A stretch of DNA of 64,000 nucleotides, taken from contig CM031864.1 of assembly GCA_018697195.1 (NCBI GenBank), positions 27,847,962-27,911,961 on the forward strand. Direction: 5' to 3'. The notes beneath the pieces are model-generated. The model made no database searches. It was not told the DNA's origin and saw nothing but the letters and a program-made list of their open reading frames with translations. Source of the stretch: Certhia americana (taxonomy: Eukaryota; Chordata; Aves; Passeriformes; Certhiidae). The stretch's first letter is position 1. The number at the start of each line of letters is the position of its first letter. Below are positions 39,661 through 52,310 of this stretch, in pieces. Both the position numbers and the translations under genes were made by a program.

Positions 39661-42600
39661 CTGCTGCCTGTGATGGGGAGGCACTTGCGGCCGTGGGCTT
39701 GCAACACCATGGGACCCTTTTCATATCAAATGCACCACAAATACATCATAAATGAATGATTCTGGGTTGCTTTCCCCCACCTTTGCTATAAATAATTTAT
39801 TTCCAAGCGACCACAAGGAAAAAAAGGAAAGGAGAAAAAAGGATGCAGCTTCCTGTGGATGATGATTGGGGAAAGCTGATACCCACAAGTGTCACAAGTT
39901 TGCAGTGCCACTGTCATGCTGAACCCAGGGCTGGGGCAGCCACAGCTCCAAGGGGGAGCAATGACCTGAGAGCTTTCCACTCTGCAAAGCCCTGGAGCTT
40001 TGCATAAAGGCAAGAAACTCCCTCTCCCTGATCATATTATTGGGGTGTCACCCACTGAGCCCTCAGTGTGGAACCCAAGCCAACAATTAACTGCATTGGT
40101 GTTTCTCTTATTTGGAGTGAGTACTTTTATCAGGGTCACGTGGCAGGGAATGTATGTCTGTAGCTGTCTGCAGGATTCAGGTGGAAATACTCCCAAAACC
40201 TGATTTTTCACCCCAGTTTAATTTTTGGCTTAATAAGGATGACTGGTGGTCACTCCCGAGTTATAGGTTATAGTCTATAGCATCCCAAAACATCCTACCC
40301 TCAGATGCAGGACTCATCCCTGGATGGCTGTCAGGGTCTGGGCACAGCCTCATCAGCAGCTTAATGGGATTTGAGAGATGATTAGACACCAAAGGGGATA
40401 ACAAGAGAGGATAAAAGATTAGTGTGAATAAAAGGTTCTGGCACATTGGGATGAGAGGCAAATACTAATTGCCTGGGGTTGGGAAGGCAGATTTCCTCCA
40501 GGAGGTTGATTTATGGCTGTGGGGCAGGATGTTGCTGGGCCCTGGTACACAGACCAACTATGGGCTGTAGCCAGTGTCTTTCCCCCCAAAAATGCTGAGA
40601 TTTTTCCCCAGTTTGGGTAGAGTCCCCAGTTTGGGTAGAGAGGCATACACACTCATGGGCAACAAGTATTTGGAAGGGAAAATAATTTTGCAGAAAGCAT
40701 CCCCAGCTTGGGGTCAATTTGTACTCCAGAGATGTAAGTCTGTTGGAGTCCTGTTTAATATGACCCCAGTGTTGGCACTGAACAGGTAAATGATGAAGCC
40801 TGCTGTTTTCTGTGATGTGGCATTCCCCAAATACATTTATTTTAGGAGGAAGGGAGCCCATGCTGGGCTGAAATGCAGCAGCTCCTCTGGGCCAGCTCTG
40901 CAGGTCTCCTACATGCATCCTCCCTGGCAGAAGCAGGAGCAGTGCAAACTCTAGCAGAGGGATGTGCTGCCTGCCCCAGCGCCAGCCACCTCCCAGAGCC
41001 ACCTTGGGCTCCCTCCTGCCTTTTCCAGCTGATGGAGGACTGTACCATTGGATGGGTGTGGCAGGCTCCATTCCTGGAAATTCAATGAGGGTTCTGCCTG
41101 CACCAGGCGCTGTGGGACCCAAATTCCTGGAGGATTGGAAATAAAAGCTACCAGTGCCAACCCACCGTGCCTAGTGGCTTCATGCCAGGCAGTGGCTTTA
41201 TTAAGAAGCCATCAAGGCCAGGCTGACACCAAGCTGTGTGTGCCACAGCAGAGGAGAGATGTGTGTGCCAGCACTGTCTGCATGTGGTTTGGGGGGGTCC
41301 CTTCTCTCCTACTGGGGTGTGGATGGGATTCTTCCCCAGGATGAGGATACCTGGGAGTCCACTCAGGGCTGGATGGCTACAAATCAGCACTTTGGGGTAA
41401 GGACCAGCTCAGAGGGAGAAGGGCAGGGCTGATTTGCAGTGTGGCCTCTGACTGCACATGGTGGTGGCATCATCACCCTGTCTCAGATTCTGCTGGATGT
41501 AGGAAAAGACCACATCACTGGGGCAGGGTCAGGGCTTGCAAATGCAAGGATGATCATCCATGGGCCGCTGACTAGACTCCTAAAATCTGCCTCCCAGCTG
41601 GCCAGGCTGCACAGGACCTGGGTAGGAGTGAGCTGCCAGTGGCACACAGATGTGCGGGATGCAGTGACAGCACACACATTGCTCCTGCAGTTGTGTGTAA
41701 ACCCAAGACAATGCTTTATTCTTCCCTGTAGCATGACCAGCTCCATCTCTGTTCTGCTTTATCTGGCCTTGGGCAGAGGAGGAGCGCTTCTGTCCCAGCT
41801 GAAAGGAGGCATGCACCTTCCCCTGTTCCCATGTGATAGTCATCACAATGCTCATGGTGCTGCTTGTGCAGGACCCATGTGTACCATCTCCTGGTGGTGT
41901 TAGAAATCTGCTTTTCCCAGCTGGATCTTGCTCTGCCCTCAAGGGATCGATCCCTCCTGAGGATTTCTCCTGCAGTAACACTGGGATTTGAATGGGATAT
42001 GCAAGGGCTGGACTGAAAGGCAGCTATACTCTTACCCAGGAGGAATCATGGACTGAGAGTGGGATACGGATGAGTGAGAGGTTGCCTGGGATTTAGCAGG
42101 CTTTTTAAAGACCAGACACAAACCCCAGTCCTTGCTCTTTAGAGTCATTAAATGTCCCCTGGTTCATTCTGCAAAGGGTAGGCACATTAACCTGCTGGCC
42201 TGGCTGCCCTCTGTTAACTACATCCTCATCACATGAACTCCCCTGACATTTGAAACGGCTTTTTTTCCAAACTCACTGCCTACTTTCATTCCCAACACAA
42301 CATTTTGAGACTGGGCATTTGCTTCTTGTCATTCCCGAGGATCTTATGGCATAAATGATGCTTTGCAGGAAGAAGAAAAAATCCTTTACCAAAGCATCAG
42401 GAATAAGAACACCTCCATCACAAAGAGATTAATTTTTGCTCTAATTAATACACTAAAACTTCAGGGAGAAGCCTTCCCTTGGGAATGAGGGGCAGGGTAG
42501 AGCATCACCCCTGCCAGGACTCACACTGCCTGTTTTGCCTTCGACACCTCTCCTGCCAGCTCCCATTTCTATGGAAACCTGCCATCCTCACTGTTTCCCC

Positions 42601-45510
42601 TGCCTGCAGTCTTGCTAATTTACGGAAACCAACTTTCTGCTCTCTGACGAGTTGCCTGGATGGAGACATGCCACTGGAGCAGGCAGTGATGTCCCCATGC
42701 CCACCAGTACCTGGCAGCCCCTGTCCACCACTAACAGGGGGCCATGCAAAGCTCAGGATGGGTGCACACCCCTATTCCTGATCTCCTGAGCAGGGAAAGG
42801 CAGGACACCTTATCTCAACACTTTTCATCTGCTCCAGGACTTTTCCATGACTGCCTCTCCTCTCTCAACCCTCCTTATCTGTTCTCCCCCCATCCCTTTC
42901 CCCATCTTTGTTTACATCAGTAAAACACTTGTCCAGGTAAAACACGGTTTCCTGATAGACATATTTCCATTGATTGCTGGAATGAAAAAGTCCTTCAGAG
43001 TAGCATATTCTTTGCTCTGGAAATCAATAACCTCCAAATCCCTCTTATCCCCCAACCCAGCCCTTCATCTTGGTGAAGAGGATGTGCTCTGGGTACTTGC
43101 TCAGAGTGGAGGCAGGACTGGATGTAAGATGTGACACCTGAAGAAGATGTATGATATGAGGAACCTGTAAATCCCACTGGTCTTCTCCATGCTGCACCCA
43201 TGGAAGACAAACCCCTTCCAGCTGCTTCATGAGGCAAGTGCCCCAGCACATCAGTGACTTGTGCATCTGTCTTGTGCAGGGGATGCATTGAATCTGAATC
43301 CCACTTCTCCTGCCTGGGCCTGTCAAAACATTCCCATTTCAGGCTGGAAATCAAGGATGCCTGGGCCCTGCCAGAACCCCTAGAAGGAACAGCAGGTGAG
43401 GTGCATCCATGCTGTGCCACAGGCCGTTAATGCACTGGTGATGGGGAAGCTCATGTGTCCCTGCAGTGAGCGATTTAGCTGTAAAGCCACAATCGATGAT
43501 GAGAAATTTAAAGGGATTAGACATTTTGCCACTGTTGCTCCCCATAGTCATCTCCCTTCCTGGAGTACAATCAGGACTTCATGAATGAGGTGTGTGACCC
43601 ACAGTGAGACCTCCTGGGTACCTACAGGGTTCACTCAAGAGGATTTTTTTAGACCAAAAATGCTGAACACACAAAATTTATTGCGCAAAATGATGCTTTG
43701 CCCACCTGTCCAGCTAGTGGTTTATCTCCTCTATGGCAACACACATACAGGGTGTTGCTGGGAAGCATCCCAGCCCAGTAAGCCTTACCACTTAGTGCAG
43801 GGAGAAAACAAATTCAATTATAAGAATAAATAATTAATCAGATATAATTAACAAAGACATAAAAATTATATATAATAATCTGGGCTAAGAAGAAACAAGC
43901 CCAAGTGCTCTGTAGGGCTCATATAAACCACCAGAGCCCTGACCCGAGGGAACCAGCAAAGCATGTGTGATGGAGCATAAGGAGCTGTAATGAATTCAGA
44001 GTTTCCACCAGGCTTTAATAAAGTCCTTCTGCAGAGGCTATGAAGGGAACTAAGATGAGAGGTGAAAGTTTTTTATGGATTAGAAACTGTCTAGGAGACA
44101 GAGGAAAAGATAAAAGAGCTAAAAAGTGATGAAGACACATGATGAGTTGGGGAGCCTGGGACATCTCCTGAGAGGCACATGCCTTAGAGAGGGGCCTGGG
44201 CCATGGCAGGGGCTGCAGGAAGATGATCCATGCTCACTCTCAGCAGCTGGGTTGGTTTTAAGCTAAACCTCATTCATTGCCAGTGTGGACATTCATTCAA
44301 AAGGAACGCTGCCTTCACTGCTAAGGATGCTGATGCCATCTCCCTCCCAAAATCATCCGGCCTGCACATCCAGCCCGTATCCCCCCAAAAGGCTGGGCTT
44401 ACCCAGCTCAGCCTCACTGATGCTGCCAGGCACCCTGCTGCCAGTCAGAGCCCATGGACCACAGCTTCAGCATGGATTTACACCCAGCTCTATCCTGATT
44501 TTCAACCAGCACTGGCTCAGGGGGGTTTGGGGCTGCTGTAGGGACACTTCTGCCTCTCCTTGGGGTGTCAGCTTTGTGTCTATCCCTTCTTGAGAGGGCT
44601 GGGATGACCTTTCCCAAAGGCAAAACAAGAAACTGAGTAACCACAGTGGGTGGTTACTCAATGTCCTGTCCCACTCAGCTTCATGCCTCTGAGCCCCAGT
44701 GTGAGAGCTGCAACCACCCAGTGCCTCCCAAACCCTGCCCTGCTGGATGGATTTTTAAATTGGATTGTGACAAACATTTAATACCTAATAGAGCTCACAG
44801 CAGCACAGTTAATTAAGAAGGTGACTGATCCAATTCACTCGTGGGAGAGCAGAGAGTGAGAAGGGGGAAGGAGGGAGAGAGGCAGGGAGGCTGTGTTAGT
44901 GTGGGGAGGGAGTAGGAGAAAGTCAGTTCAGCTTCTATGACCCGTCACTTCATTTTGTGCGTGCACATCCTTCCCTGTTGCAAACTCTGGAGCTGCTGAG
45001 TAGAAGCTGAGCTGCCTCAGTCTCTGTGTGAGCTTCACTAGGGTACCAGAGCAGGTGAGGGTCTGAGAAATTCATGGCAGGTCGGATACTGGCAGCTGGA
45101 GGCTCCTTGGGGCTTGGCCATAGAGATGCCCATAGCCCAAATCTCGGTTTTATTTTAAAACACCCTCTAGGAGTTTTTTGAGCTCTGAAGAGGTTGCTGA
45201 GGCACAGACACTGCAGAGCATCACCCTGCTCCACACGGGATTGCATTGTGGGACTGGTCCCAGGCACGTCGGGCTGGCAGAGCCATCTGTGGCAACATCT
45301 GTATGCCACTCACACCCCTTCCCCCCGGAGTTGATAAATAAAACAAGTGGAGTTATTTTGGCCCCAGGGACAGGGCTGTCTCCCCGAGCACAGAGTGGCT
45401 CTTTCTCTGTCTCTCTGTGGCGTCCAAGTTCATTGTTATTCCCCAGTGGAGAACAGGACGTGGATTGAGCCGAGGTCCCCATCTGCGGAGGGCAGCCGGA
45501 GAGAGACTCT
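39661..45510. other. Presumed TNR 5' intron, block 7
   Basis: This is non-coding sequence with a direct repeat of CCCCAGTTTGGGTAGAG (about 40607-40640) and an AT-rich patch at 43800-43880. A possible degraded minus-strand LTR at about 43570-43900 is too weak to call. A purine-rich stretch lies near 44850-44910. No coding exon is recognised. Confidence 0.5.
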
Positions 45511-46330
45511 CTTCATATTAGCGCCTAATGGCATCAATAGTTCTTTTAAATGAAGCCCCGTGGAAAACAAAAGATCGGAGCGAGGAAGAGCCTGTGGGCG
45601 AAGTCGGAGAGGGGTGGGGGGGAAGGGGGATGGAGCCAGGGGAGGAGGGTAAGCAGGATGAGCTGGAGAGGAGGAGAAGGGGAGAAAACATAAATAAAGC
45701 AGATCCATCCAAACCATGTTTCCTACAGGACTTCAGGATGCGGGCAGCAGTGCCTCAAGAGTCAGGTACCAGGGATGCTGGAGCACCACCTCCAGTTCAG
45801 CCCACTGCCAGTAGAGAAGAGTCCTGCACGTTAATCAGTGTCCCACTGCAATTAGTGCTCATTAAGCAAGGCTAGCAAAGCGGGATGCTATCTTAATAAC
45901 ATGACAAGGAGATGGGTTAAAATTGGAGAGGAAAAGAATAAAAACCAAAACAACCAGAAGGAAAATCAACCAAACTCTGCCCAGGAGTGCTGCCAGTGGC
46001 TTCCGTGGACAGCACTGAAAGCACCCACTGGGATCCAGTGCACGGGGTGAGATGGGTGCATGTCAGCCAGATGTGAGGAGGAGGCAACGACAACATCGAG
46101 TAGTTAATGAGGAACTACATTAACAACTCATCCCTCCTGCGGCCAGAAAAGCCCACAGGGTGCTCCCAGCATCCTCCCCCTTGCAGGAAATAATAAGTTA
46201 AAATTATTTACCAAATGAGGTAATTCTCGGTGTGATATCTTGCAGCCATTTGCCTGGTTTACATTGTTATTAGTGCTACATAATAAATTAACTGTGTAAT
46301 TAAAGACAAGTTTTAATTCTGATGCTTTGC
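45511..46330. promoter_or_regulatory. AT-rich and purine-rich stretch with paired TAAT motifs
   Basis: ATTAGCGCCTAAT at 45517-45529 is an ATTAG/CTAAT inverted pair with a 3-bp spacer. A purine-rich tract follows (about 45590-45690). Then comes an AT-rich segment (46190-46320) with repeated TTAAAATTATT, GTAATT, TAATAAATTAA and GTAATTAAAG cores. A non-coding regulatory role is only inferred. Confidence 0.2.
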
Positions 46331-46398
46331 AGAGGGATTTTTTTTTAAGTCTCTGCAAGTAGAAGCAACATGCATTGCATGAGGGGCTGTGGCTGTGC

Positions 46399-46458
46399 GC
46401 AGGGACTGGCAGAGCTGGGCAGGGATTGGCAGAGCCAGGCAGGACCAGGCAGGACCCT
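46399..46458. repeat. Short GC-rich imperfect tandem repeat
   Basis: Two copies of a 20-bp unit (GCAGGGACTGGCAGAGCTGG and a 3-mismatch variant) are followed by two 10-bp half units GCAGGACCAG/C. Confidence 0.85.
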
Positions 46459-49400
46459 GAACCTCTATGACAAATGTGTCCCTCGCTTCCCCAAGGGACA
46501 ACAACCAGATCGAATCAAATCAATCTGCATTTTAATTACCAGCCACGCTCTCTCTGCAGGGATGCTGAGCCATCTGCAGTGGGAGCAGCCAAAATGGCCT
46601 CGGGTGAAACTCCCTGCTTGTCCTTGTGTTATTTAGCAGGGACATGGATGTGCTCTATCAACAGGACTATTTCTGACTGTGGTGACCAACCAAGCAAGGC
46701 TACAAAACCCCATAGGAATTAAAGGATTCATCCACTAAAAAAGAAAAAAAACCAAAAAGCCCAACCAAACAAAAAAACCCCCAACAACCCAATGCACTTC
46801 AGGAATCCACGTTTTTGGTTATTTCTTCTAGCTAACATGATTTCAGCCAAAACCAAGGAAGCCATCAGGAAAATGGTTCAAGAGCATCACTAAAAAATAT
46901 TTCCTTATTGGACATGAAGCTCTAGGAGCATGATGGTGGGCACTGAACTCCAGGGATGGGGACCATGGTGGGGTGTGTGACCCAGGACATGCTTTGCTCC
47001 TCCTGCAGCTCATCCATCCTGCTCCCCCACCCCCCTGGCTCCGGTGTGGTGTGGACAGGGCTCAGGGATCACCTCCTTTGCTAGCCATGAGTTGGAGATG
47101 GAGACCTTTCCCATGCTGGCTGTTGGTGGGGGCAGCCATCCCCCAGGGCCTGCCTCCCGCTGCCAGCAGCCCAGCATGGCCCAAATGTATTGACTCAGCA
47201 ATCAATTCTCAAATCCCAGGCAGCCAGGCCCAGGAAGAGCAATTACACCAGCCAGCCATGTGCTCCAGCTAATGCAAACAGAACAGCTTTCCCTTGGGAC
47301 ATTGCTTCTCATCCCATGATGCCAGGCAGGCAGGGCAAAGCTTTTTCCTTCACCAGGTATTTGCACTTTAGAAGGAGAGCCAGCACCCAATCGAGCACTT
47401 CCACTGCCAGGCACCCCTCCAGCTGCATCCCCAGCCTTCAGCCTTGCATGGTCTCAAGTGGGACATTCTTCCCAAATAAGTGAGGGAAAGAGGAGGGAGC
47501 TGTCCTGGAGATGAAAGACAGAGAGCTGAATTAATCTCTCCATCCTGTGATGCCTCTCATGAGTGGAGGGGAAGGAGAGACCAAATCCCCCACATCTGCC
47601 AAACCGTTCTTCAGGAGAACAGCCATTACCATAAGACTTTCCTACACTTGTAGTAGCTACAAGCATTTCATTTCCCCAAAGCATGTGGGATTTGAGATCT
47701 CCTCCAACAGGAATTTGGCTGGGCCAAAGCAGGATCCCACATCCAGCCAGGTGCCAGTTAAACACCCCTGGATAATTTCTCTAGCAATGATCCACACCAC
47801 CACACACTGGCAACAGGCTCCAAATCTCCTATTCCCCATGGTGACTTGCTGGAGCTCAGTCCACCTTGAGGAAAGAGATGGGGAGCAGAAATCCCTCTCA
47901 AAAAGTGTTTACTCAGCAAAAAGCTGAGACAGAGAGGAGAGAAGCAGGGAGGGGTGGGAGGCGGTAGCTAGGATGGTTTCTAGCATGTCCTGGGTCAAGA
48001 TGCCCACAAAACCAAACAGCTTAGAAAGAAAATGTTCAGATGAAGAGCTCTGCTCACCAGATCTCCTAAGGACAGGGACTCCCAGCAGCCCTTTCCACCT
48101 CTACTGTCCTTTTTCTGGTGATTTTGGGGGAATCCAGACCCCTTCCTAAACCCCAGCCACCCCAGGGAGCACGAGGGGAAAGTTTAGCATCCCTGGGATT
48201 GTCACCCCACCAGTAAATCTGGCAGCCACTGCCCACAGAGTATCAAACCCCACACGTGTGGAAAGGAGGAGGTGGGACAGCTGTGTTTCCCCCCACCTGC
48301 TCATCTTTTCCCAACCTTTGCCATTCCAGTTGCTTATGTGCCAGCAAGACAAGCTCACCATGGTGGCTTGTTAAAATCACTGTTTTACTGAAGGCAGCTG
48401 GTGGAAGCTAGGAGATGGCTTTGCTGCCTGCACCTTGACAAGGTTCCTGCCCTGTGGATGAAAATTATGGAAATACCAGGCTTTGACATTTGAAAGTATC
48501 AAGGAAAATGGGGGGGGAAGAATCAAACAATTACCTGGGGCTCATCAAGGAGCTGCCATGAGAAATTGTGATGGCTAATTATAAAGGGAAAATTAAATCA
48601 TGCTCTGAGATGAAGACAATAAGCTGGGGGAAACAGGAAGACACAGGAGAGGGGGTCTCAGCCTGTGGATCGGATGTTTGGTGCTGAGATTTTGCCAAGG
48701 AAGGATGTTTCTTTGAATATTTCTCAGTGGGAAGGGGCTCGATCACTGACGTTCCTTTGGCTAGGTAATAGCAGGGATGATGGAGGGGAAATCCCACGGA
48801 ACCTGACTGAAGTACCTCCCCGTGGGGCTGTGGGAGTGGGCACAGCCAACAGGGAAAATCTTTAACTAAAAGTCAGCTGAAATGGTGCTGGGCATCCTAA
48901 GACTCATTTTAGGCACATTGGTAAAGGAAACTGGATCTGCCTTGTGAGATATGAGACTGATGAGGGCAGAACAAGACAAATGGCACCTGCTGAATGTGCC
49001 CTGTATTTCCTCTTTTATTTTTTAATTTCCTGTACCCATCCTTTCTGATTTCCTTACTTTGTTTCTTGCACAGTGGGGCGGGTGAGGAAAGACCAGGAAG
49101 TAATCCCATTAGGGAACAGGTCCTCAGAGAGTGTGAGCTTCCAACACTTACTGCCATGAAACTTAGTAGCCACCTCCCAGTACCTCCAGCCAGCAAACTG
49201 GGCTTATAGACCAGTACCCAACAGCTGGGAGCATCCAAGGAGTCCCAGATTTTACTCTCACTGGGATTTTTACCCTGGCTCTAGGATGCTGCTCCCCTGT
49301 CTGGGACCACCTTATGGATGGAAGCAGCACCTAACACCATTGATATTTTGTTTCTCATTACAGGTGCAATTAAAAGACGAGAGGATTACAGGCGCTGGCT

Positions 49401-51149
49401 GCATTATGTCCCCGTCCTCAGCAGCCTCATGCTACATTTATCTCTTCTGCCTGGGCAGTTCCATCAATGAATTGACTTCTACCCCAGCCTAATTTATGTC
49501 TCCTATATGTTTGTTTATATAATAAGGTTAAACATCTACTTTACACCCTACATGCTTGTTCTTGATAATTAGCATTTTTGGGGGGTTTTATTGCATTTGC
49601 TATGGTCTCTGACAAGATGAACAGTAGCAAGGAGAGGGCTGGGAACCCCACAGACACCCTGTGCCACGGCAGGAGCTGCAGCCCCCAGCCCACCCCAGCC
49701 CAGCCTGTTTGGGTGCCTGTTACCCCCCCAAGAACTGTGGGTGAAACAGTCAGAGCTGCAGCTGTGACAGTGAAGGGCTCCCATAGGACTGGTTTCTACT
49801 TCTCAATACAGTTCTTGAGCTGTTTTAAGGGGAATGGGGAGCTTGGAGCACCACCATCAGGAGAACAGAAAGAGATGTTCTCCCATGACTGCTGCTTTGC
49901 AGCTGTTACAAAGTGTACCTGCAGCTTCACCTTGCTGATGCTCAAATCCACCAGACCTGTGAGCAGGTTTGGGGTGCAGGGCAGGGCAGGGAGCTCTCCA
50001 GGGGAGTGGCTCCCCACCCCATAAGCAGCCTCACAAACATAGGAGCCCAGCCTTTTCCTGCCTGCAAAACCCCCTCACTCCCGAAGCCCAGGAACAAACT
50101 CTCCCTCAACCTTGGTTTGCCAGTACTAACAGTCAAATCCCTCCCCAGCACCAACACGATGAGCCCCAGCAGCCAGTACGTTTTCTTTCCAGTCCTGGCA
50201 ATATGGTTCTACAAATGGATCTATACGACCCCAGGGCCCAGCTCTGTCCTGGGGCTGCAGTAAAAGCCCCAGCTCCCGAGCAATCACCATCTCTTACTGC
50301 CTAAGTGCCCAGGGGGGAGGACCCACTCCTCCCAGCAGGTTGGTACGACTGGTGGTGCTTCATGGCCCTTCTCTCCCACCGAGCCTCCCTATACAAACCC
50401 GGGCATTTGTACCTTACTGCTGTGAGCACGTGAGAGTCGGAGAAACAGCCAGGCTCATGCTCCACCAAAGGTGCAGGAAAAGCTCCTCTGACCCTCCTGC
50501 CTGCCTGCCAAGCCTTCTCCTCTTGCCCATTCTCCATGCCTCAGTTTCCCTGCCTGCAGACACTCATCCTAAGGGAGAGTGATGCAGGGGACAGCCACAG
50601 GGATGCAGCCGGCAGAAACCAATCCCCAAATCGGACCCTTCCTTAAGACCCCAGTGGCACTGCAGGAGATGTCTGGTCTCAGCTGCCCAGCAAATTCACA
50701 GGCAAGAGCTTAAAGTGGCGAGATGCTCCCCATTTCCAGCCAGGACGGCAGAACATAGGGATGATTCCTTCCCTGGGTTCCACAGCACCTCAGCAAACCC
50801 CTTGCTACTCAGAAATCATCCCCTGCACTGGGCTTAGCCTTCTCCTCCTCTCCGGATAGATGGATTCTGTCAGAAGCCATAGCAGGTAACTGCTAATGAA
50901 GGATGCCTAATCAATTCGTTCCTCAGACACACCCTCGGCGTCCCTTCTTCTAGATGCTCTGCCACCTCTCCGCCAGCAGTGACCGGGCCAAGCAAGCGCT
51001 CCTCTCTCCGGCTTTAAAAGTCGCAGCTCTGCACAGGCTCAGGGAGCATCTTTCAGCCCAAAGCTCTGCGATGGCCCCTTCCAGGGGTCAGCTCTCTTAC
51101 AGAAAGGCACAGTTGCTGCTTGAGCAGGCGGGAGAGAAGGCAAAAACCG
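46459..51149. other. Presumed TNR 5' intron, block 8
   Basis: This is non-coding sequence with an A/C-rich low-complexity tract at 46735-46795. A stretch at 49340-49580 contains a plus-strand acceptor-like TTTCTCATTACAG but no supported exon. Nothing else is recognised. Confidence 0.5.
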
Positions 51150-51794
51150 TGCTCAAACTTTGGTGAATTGAAGCAGAAAGCCGAGGCTAAGGCTCAGCAG
51201 AGCCTGGGTGGGCTTCACGTTCGCCGACAGCCTCCCCGCGCAGGCGGCAGCTGCTGCGGGAGGGAGGGAAATGCTGCTCAGGCTCGTTCCAGCTCCCGGA
51301 GTTGGGGATGCTGCTGCCCCCGCGGCCCTGCGGAGAGTGGGAGTCGTGGGCAGAAGGGAGAGAGGGGGCTGAGAAGGAAAGATGGAGCCTGGGTTTGACG
51401 GGGAGAGGTTGCAAATGAGCCCCCGAGAGCTGCCTGCAAGGATGCAGAAAGGAGCCTCCTCCCTCCACGAACTGCCTCCGTATGACGCAGGTGCCAAGAG
51501 CCGAATTTCTTCAATCTCATTCCAGCCACAAAAGGAACTTGCAGAAAGTGCAAGCGGCCTTTACCACCCCCTGAGAATAACCAACATACCCCTTCTTCCC
51601 TCGCACAGCCGCCCGCGGCCGGGCCGGGGAGATGCCGCGGCGCGGCGGGGGAATCGCGGGTCCTTGCCCACCGCCCTTTCCCTCCGAGCTCAACTCCGCG
51701 CCCCGGGCCCGGCCGCGGTCTGGAGAGGGGAGAACACGCACAGAGCAAAGAACACCGGCGGTCGGGGCCGGGGCGCGGCTGCCATGAGCAGGGA

Positions 51795-52035
51795 AGCGGA
51801 GCGCGGAGAGCTCTGCCCGCGGAGCGCGGGGCAGAGAGGCGCGGAGCTCGGAGCCCCGGTGCTCAGAGCCGGAACACGATGCTCGGTGTCGCGGAGCGCG
51901 GAGCCCAGATTGCGGAACGCGGTGCCGTGAAACCCGGTGCTCGGAGCCGGGGCACGAAGCTCGGAGCGCGGAGCTCAGAGCCCGGAGCGCGGAACGCGAA
52001 GCCAGAAAAGCGGAGCGCGGAGCTGTCCGCGGTAC
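51795..52035. repeat. GC-rich degenerate tandem repeat (CGGAGC / GCTCGGAGC units)
   Basis: About 240 bp consist of variants of GCGGAGCGCGGAGC and GGTGCTCGGAGCC with period near 10-16 bp. They leave open frames on both strands that encode only low-complexity peptides. Confidence 0.8.
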
Positions 52036-52048
52036 TGAGGACACTCAC

Positions 52049-52077
52049 CGGGCCGGGCCGGGCCGGGCCGAGCCGGG
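52049..52077 (+). repeat. (GGGCC)n tract, G-quadruplex motif
   Basis: Four GGG runs spaced by CC (GGG at 52050, 52055, 52060 and 52065) plus a fifth at 52075 meet the usual intramolecular G-quadruplex pattern on the plus strand. The tract directly abuts the minus-strand splice donor. Confidence 0.9.
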
Positions 52078-52254
52078 CCGGCTCCTCCTGCTGTCGCCGG
52101 GAAGCGCGTGGGGCGGCCCCGCTTCGCGGGTGCCCGGGCTCTGCCGGGAGCCCTGCCTGGCACCGGCAGCCCCTCTGGCTGCTGCGGCGGAGAGGAGCGA
52201 CCCCGGGTATGCCTCCGCTGTCGCTCCGTCCCCTCCTTAAATTTCAGCAGTTTT

Positions 52255-52274
52255 GTTTCCCCCCCTCCCCCCAC

Positions 52275-52305
<31 letters not shown>

Positions 52306-52310
52306 CCCTT
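52255..52310. repeat. C-run / poly-T tract (22 T), G-quadruplex motif on the minus strand
   Basis: C runs of 7, 6 and 8 (52259-52283) are followed by 22 T (52284-52305). On the minus strand the G runs can form a quadruplex. Confidence 0.95.

Noticed and set aside
43570..43900. Possible degraded minus-strand LTR (reverse complement shows AATAAA and a TG-rich end)
   Set aside because: Terminal TG/CA borders, a target duplication and similarity to the other LTRs are all lacking.
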